DNA from: Clostridiales bacterium
GTDB taxonomy: Bacteria; Bacillota; Clostridia; Christensenellales; Borkfalkiaceae
Reading direction: 5' to 3'
Assembly: GCA_021635425.1 (NCBI GenBank)
Contig: JAJWOJ010000047.1
Span: 1 to 10,226 of the forward strand
DNA length: 10,226 bases
The position numbers and the translations under genes are program-made. Below the pieces are notes generated by a model. It was given only the letters and a program-made list of their open reading frames with translations. It ran no database searches and had not been told where the DNA came from. Below are positions 7,487-10,226 of this stretch, in pieces; within the stretch, counting starts at the first letter, position 1, and each line of letters begins with the position of its first letter.

Positions 7487-7552
7487 TTTGAATGACCTCC
7501 TAAAAAAATTTTTTATTGTATGTTCACTCGCTTTCGCGGGAAAAACATCTGA
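7487..7552 (-). promoter_or_regulatory. 66-bp gap with a weak stem-loop and a possible -10 box
   Basis: Between the transporter stop and the lipoprotein start the minus strand shows an imperfect stem-loop around CCCGC-GAAA-GCGAG (flanked by TGTT and AACA), then TACAAT at 7520-7515, then an A/T run (T6 and A7 as read on the plus strand, 7514-7502). TACAAT fits five of six bases of a -10 box, but the region 17 bases upstream (TTTCCC) is a poor -35. It could be a weak internal promoter, a poor terminator, or only a spacer in one operon. Confidence 0.25.
7495..7501 (-). promoter_or_regulatory. Strong ribosome binding site of the 1009-aa lipoprotein
   Basis: The minus strand reads AGGAGGT, then an eight-base spacer (CATTCAAA), then ATG at 7486. 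This is a near-perfect Shine-Dalgarno at standard spacing, stronger than those of the transporter genes, and suggests efficient translation. Confidence 0.85.
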
Positions 7553-9817
7553 TTAAATATCGTATCTCGCCAAAATCTCCGACGGGGACTCGGTGAGAAC
7601 GAACAAATAAGGAATGAGCGATATGAAAGTCATCAGAACCGCTCCTACGGCAAAACTTGCCGCCGCAAGCCCTATAAAGCCCGCAAACGCTACGTTCATA
7701 ATCGCGTATCTGACAGCAACGAGCGCAACCGTTACCACCGAGAACACAAAGAAACTTAAAACGTTGTGAACAACCGCGGTGACGCACTCTTTGAACAAAA
7801 GATTGCCTTTGTTTACGCCGATTGCACGATAAATTCCGTACTCTTTACTGTTTTTGATACTTGCCGACTTCTCTATGAAGAAATAGATGATGAGAAACAG
7901 GACGATAACGAGAAGATAGAGATACAGCCCGCTTGCCGCGTCTTGTCTTTCTTCTTCATTCTCCTGTTCATACGCCGCGCCGACGTTCACAGCCGTTACG
8001 CCCAACTCCCTTAAATCAGATTTAAGCGAAGCAAGTTGCTCTGCACTTTCCGTCGTTATCTCGAAATAATACTGTGAACCCGTGGACGAAAGCGCGTCGA
8101 GGTTTGGCGATATGTAAACGAAAATATTACGAAGAACGTTTTTGTTGACGTAAACCCGAATGTCCGTATCCATGACATCGCGCGTGATTTCGAACTGCTC
8201 AACATAAACTTTACTGCCCGTTACCTGTATTGCGTAAGGCGTATTTTTCAAACGAGAGTTCGTTTTGTTGACTTCAAAGTCTGCCTGCGTGGTATCGGTC
8301 ATCATTTTATAGAGCGAATTTCTGTTGATTTCCACTCTTACTTTATCGTTTGCGATCTCGCCGTCGTACAGCAGGATCTCCGCCGTAAACGAAGCCGAAC
8401 CGTAAGTATCTTTGAAAAAGATCTCTTCCCCGTCCGAGAAACCGATTTTGTTATACACACCGAGAAAATTGACGTAATCTTCTTTGTTCAGATAAATGAT
8501 TTTATCGTCGCCGCCCGTGATACCCGTAATCGGATATTCGCCGTCAAAGGTCATCAGCGTGATTGCTTTATCCGTATTCAATTCTTTCATACGGAATTCT
8601 CTTTTGAGTTCTTCCGCCATTTTGCGGGAAACAATCGCTTCGCCTTTTTCGGGAAGTCTGCCGTATTCTACGGCAATTTCGTCGCCTTCTTCGATTGCTT
8701 TGGGCGTATATTTGACTTCTATACCCGAAAGACTTGCAAGTCCGCCGTATGAGAAACTTCCCGTTCTCATTTCGGTATCGAAGAAATCAATGCTCTTGTA
8801 GTGAGTTTCGTCCGTTTTCCTGAGTACCGAATAAGAGTTCAGATTTGTATAAACGGTATTTTTCCCGAGCGTTTTGTTTTCGGTAACTGCCGAGAGCGCC
8901 TCAAACGCAGAGAACGAGAAAAACGTCGTTACCACGGCAAGCGCGAGAATAAATATCTGCTTGAATACGTTACCGACCGAATATGCCTTTTCGCCGCCCG
9001 CGTTATTACGCTTGAAAATCGTCTTTAAGGTAAACAGTCTGCCGTTTCGCTTTGCCGTACTCTTGGTAAATGTGGTCAGAACGCCGTGCGTTTCGTTCCC
9101 CTCTTTTATATTGTCGTAAGTCGCGGGCGCAAGGTCGGTTTCTTCTATTTCGCCGTCCTCAACAAGCTCGCCGTCTACGATTTTGATATGGCTGTCGGCA
9201 TACTTTTTGATAAGCGAAACCTCGTGCGTTACGATAACCACAAGTTGGGTTTTGGATATTTCCTTTAATATATCCATAACCTTCATCGTGTTTTCCGCGT
9301 CAAGGTTGCCCGTCGGCTCGTCGGCAAGGATAACGTCGCTACCTTTTACGATTGCACGGGCGATTGCGACTCTTTGTTGCTGTCCGCCCGAAAGCGCGTC
9401 GCCGAGTTTGTTTTTGAAACGCTCCATATCGACGAGCTTCAACGCTTCCTCGGTGCGGCGGGCGATTTCTTTTTCGTCCTTGAACCCCGCGATAATCATC
9501 TGATTTCTGAGGATTTCCGCTATCGTATAGCCTTTTTCAAGATAGTAGTTTTGGAAAATGAAGCCGATTTTCGCGTTGCGGATGCGATCGGTTTTGCCGC
9601 TCGTACATTCGCCGTCGATATAAACCTTACCGCTGTCGGCTTTTTCAAGTCCGCCGATAATATTGAGAAGGGTTGTTTTACCGCTTCCCGATTTACCGAA
9701 GATACACACAAGCCCACTACCCGGAAGTTCAAACGATACGCCTTTTAATACCTTGTTTGCGTTGCGGGAGTGTCGGTTAAACGTTTTTACGATGTTTTCT
9801 ACTTTAATTTTAGACAT
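7553..9817 (-). CDS. ABC transporter, fused ATPase and FtsX/MacB-like permease, 754 aa
   Basis: An ATP-driven membrane protein of the MacB/LolCDE/FtsX (type VII, mechanotransmission) class. The ATPase occupies residues 1-225 and is complete: Walker A GKSGSGKTT (41-49), Q-loop Gln89 in FIFQN, signature LSGGQQQR (142-149), Walker B DVILADEP (161-168) with Glu167, D-loop TGNLDA, and H-loop His198. A linker leads to the first membrane segment at about 284-304, then an extracellular domain of roughly 320 residues, then three membrane segments at about 628-648, 678-703 and 711-740. After the second segment comes the conserved cytoplasmic stretch YGIYRAIGV typical of FtsX-like permeases. This matches the four-segment layout of MacB. 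Such systems export peptides, extract lipoproteins, resist antimicrobials or signal across the membrane; the substrate is not evident. The ATG lies one base after the stop of the preceding permease gene, with AAAGG just upstream, so the two are surely co-translated and probably form a heterodimer. Confidence 0.93.
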   Translation of the reverse strand: MSKIKVENIVKTFNRHSRNANKVLKGVSFELPGSGLVCIFGKSGSGKTTLLNIIGGLEKADSGKVYIDGECTSGKTDRIRNAKIGFIFQNYYLEKGYTIAEILRNQMIIAGFKDEKEIARRTEEALKLVDMERFKNKLGDALSGGQQQRVAIARAIVKGSDVILADEPTGNLDAENTMKVMDILKEISKTQLVVIVTHEVSLIKKYADSHIKIVDGELVEDGEIEETDLAPATYDNIKEGNETHGVLTTFTKSTAKRNGRLFTLKTIFKRNNAGGEKAYSVGNVFKQIFILALAVVTTFFSFSAFEALSAVTENKTLGKNTVYTNLNSYSVLRKTDETHYKSIDFFDTEMRTGSFSYGGLASLSGIEVKYTPKAIEEGDEIAVEYGRLPEKGEAIVSRKMAEELKREFRMKELNTDKAITLMTFDGEYPITGITGGDDKIIYLNKEDYVNFLGVYNKIGFSDGEEIFFKDTYGSASFTAEILLYDGEIANDKVRVEINRNSLYKMMTDTTQADFEVNKTNSRLKNTPYAIQVTGSKVYVEQFEITRDVMDTDIRVYVNKNVLRNIFVYISPNLDALSSTGSQYYFEITTESAEQLASLKSDLRELGVTAVNVGAAYEQENEEERQDAASGLYLYLLVIVLFLIIYFFIEKSASIKNSKEYGIYRAIGVNKGNLLFKECVTAVVHNVLSFFVFSVVTVALVAVRYAIMNVAFAGFIGLAAASFAVGAVLMTFISLIPYLFVLTESPSEILARYDI

Positions 9818-9818
9818 A

Positions 9819-10226
9819 TTAACCTTTCGACCCCCTTCGGAGTGATTTTCTGATACTCTGTCCCGCTATCGCGCGGTTAAAGCCGAACGCGACGAACTCG
9901 ACGATTATGAGCAGCATTATTTCTATAAAGAAGTAGTTGCCCGCCGAAATAAATGCGATTCCGCCTCCCGGTATCACCGCCGCAATCAAACTTACGAGCG
10001 GCAAAAATACGATTGTCGGCAGGAATATGAGCGCCATCTGAATGTACAAAGAACGCGACGAAATTTTGCTTGAAATGCCGAGCGTTCTGTAAACCGCAAA
10101 GTCGGTTTGGAAAACCTTTACGCTTCTGCCGAAAATCACGGATATGAGCGCGCCAAACAAAAGGCAGATTGCAATCAGCGCGATATAGTAGATTACGTTC
10201 ATCGCGTAAACGTCGCCCGCGCTTTG
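9819..10226 (-). CDS. FtsX/MacB-like ABC permease, C-terminal part (5' end beyond the window)
   Basis: The frame is open from the window edge to the TAA at 9819-9821 and gives 135 visible residues. An ATG at 10202 is in frame, but the eight codons before it (QSAGDVYA) are also open and the protein is clearly an internal continuation, so this is not the true start. Three membrane segments are visible at about residues 11-31, 61-85 and 92-117 of the visible part. Between the first two is FAVYRTLGISSK, matching the YGIYRAIGV stretch of the downstream fusion protein, which identifies the FtsX-like permease C-terminus. The tail IRKSLRRGSKG is basic and cytoplasmic. Whether this protein also has its own ATPase domain cannot be seen. 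With the fusion gene starting one base later, the two probably make a heterodimeric transporter. Confidence 0.85.
   Translation of the reverse strand, partial: QSAGDVYAMNVIYYIALIAICLLFGALISVIFGRSVKVFQTDFAVYRTLGISSKISSRSLYIQMALIFLPTIVFLPLVSLIAAVIPGGGIAFISAGNYFFIEIMLLIIVEFVAFGFNRAIAGQSIRKSLRRGSKG

Noticed and set aside
7502..7535. The A7T6 run with the nearby GAAA stem-loop as an intrinsic terminator of the transporter operon
   Set aside because: The stem is only about five pairs with a mismatch on the minus strand, and the T-run begins about twelve bases after it, too far for a standard terminator. Kept only as a low-confidence part of the gap.

Overview
All five genes that can be supported lie on the minus strand and fill almost the whole window, so the locus reads from high to low coordinates. 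The sequence is moderately AT-rich. Shine-Dalgarno sites are good, the lipoprotein signals resemble those of Gram-positive bacteria, and all four stop codons visible are TAA. Surface proteins built from InlB B-repeats and BspA-type leucine-rich repeats, next to ATPase-permease fusions, are typical of gut-type Clostridia and related Bacillota. That placement is inference from gene style; no marker gene is present.

In transcription order: (1) 10226-9819, the C-terminal end of an FtsX/MacB-like ABC permease, cut by the window edge. (2) 9817-7553, a 754-residue protein with an N-terminal ABC ATPase and a C-terminal FtsX/MacB-like permease, starting one base after the previous stop. (3) After a 66-bp gap with a strong Shine-Dalgarno, 7486-4457, a 1009-residue lipoprotein with three InlB-type B-repeats followed by two blocks of BspA-type leucine-rich repeats. 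(4) After a 75-bp gap filled by a strong hairpin, 4381-551, a 1276-residue lipoprotein with one B-repeat at its N-terminus, three at its C-terminus, and about 900 residues of unrecognised, probably beta-rich sequence between. (5) Overlapping it by 7 bp, 557-1, the first 185 residues of a secreted protein whose mature start resembles a NEAT (heme-binding) domain. This fifth frame has no stop inside the window and is easy to miss.

The layout suggests one envelope module: a two-gene ABC transporter of the mechanotransmission/export type, two giant lipid-anchored surface proteins, and a secreted NEAT-like protein. The NEAT-like gene and the second lipoprotein are almost certainly co-translated; the two transporter genes likewise. 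Whether both halves share one transcript depends on the 66-bp gap and the hairpin. A role in heme or ligand capture, peptide handling or adhesion is possible, but the sequence does not settle it. I see no RNA genes, insertion sequences, CRISPR arrays, phage genes or credible plus-strand genes.
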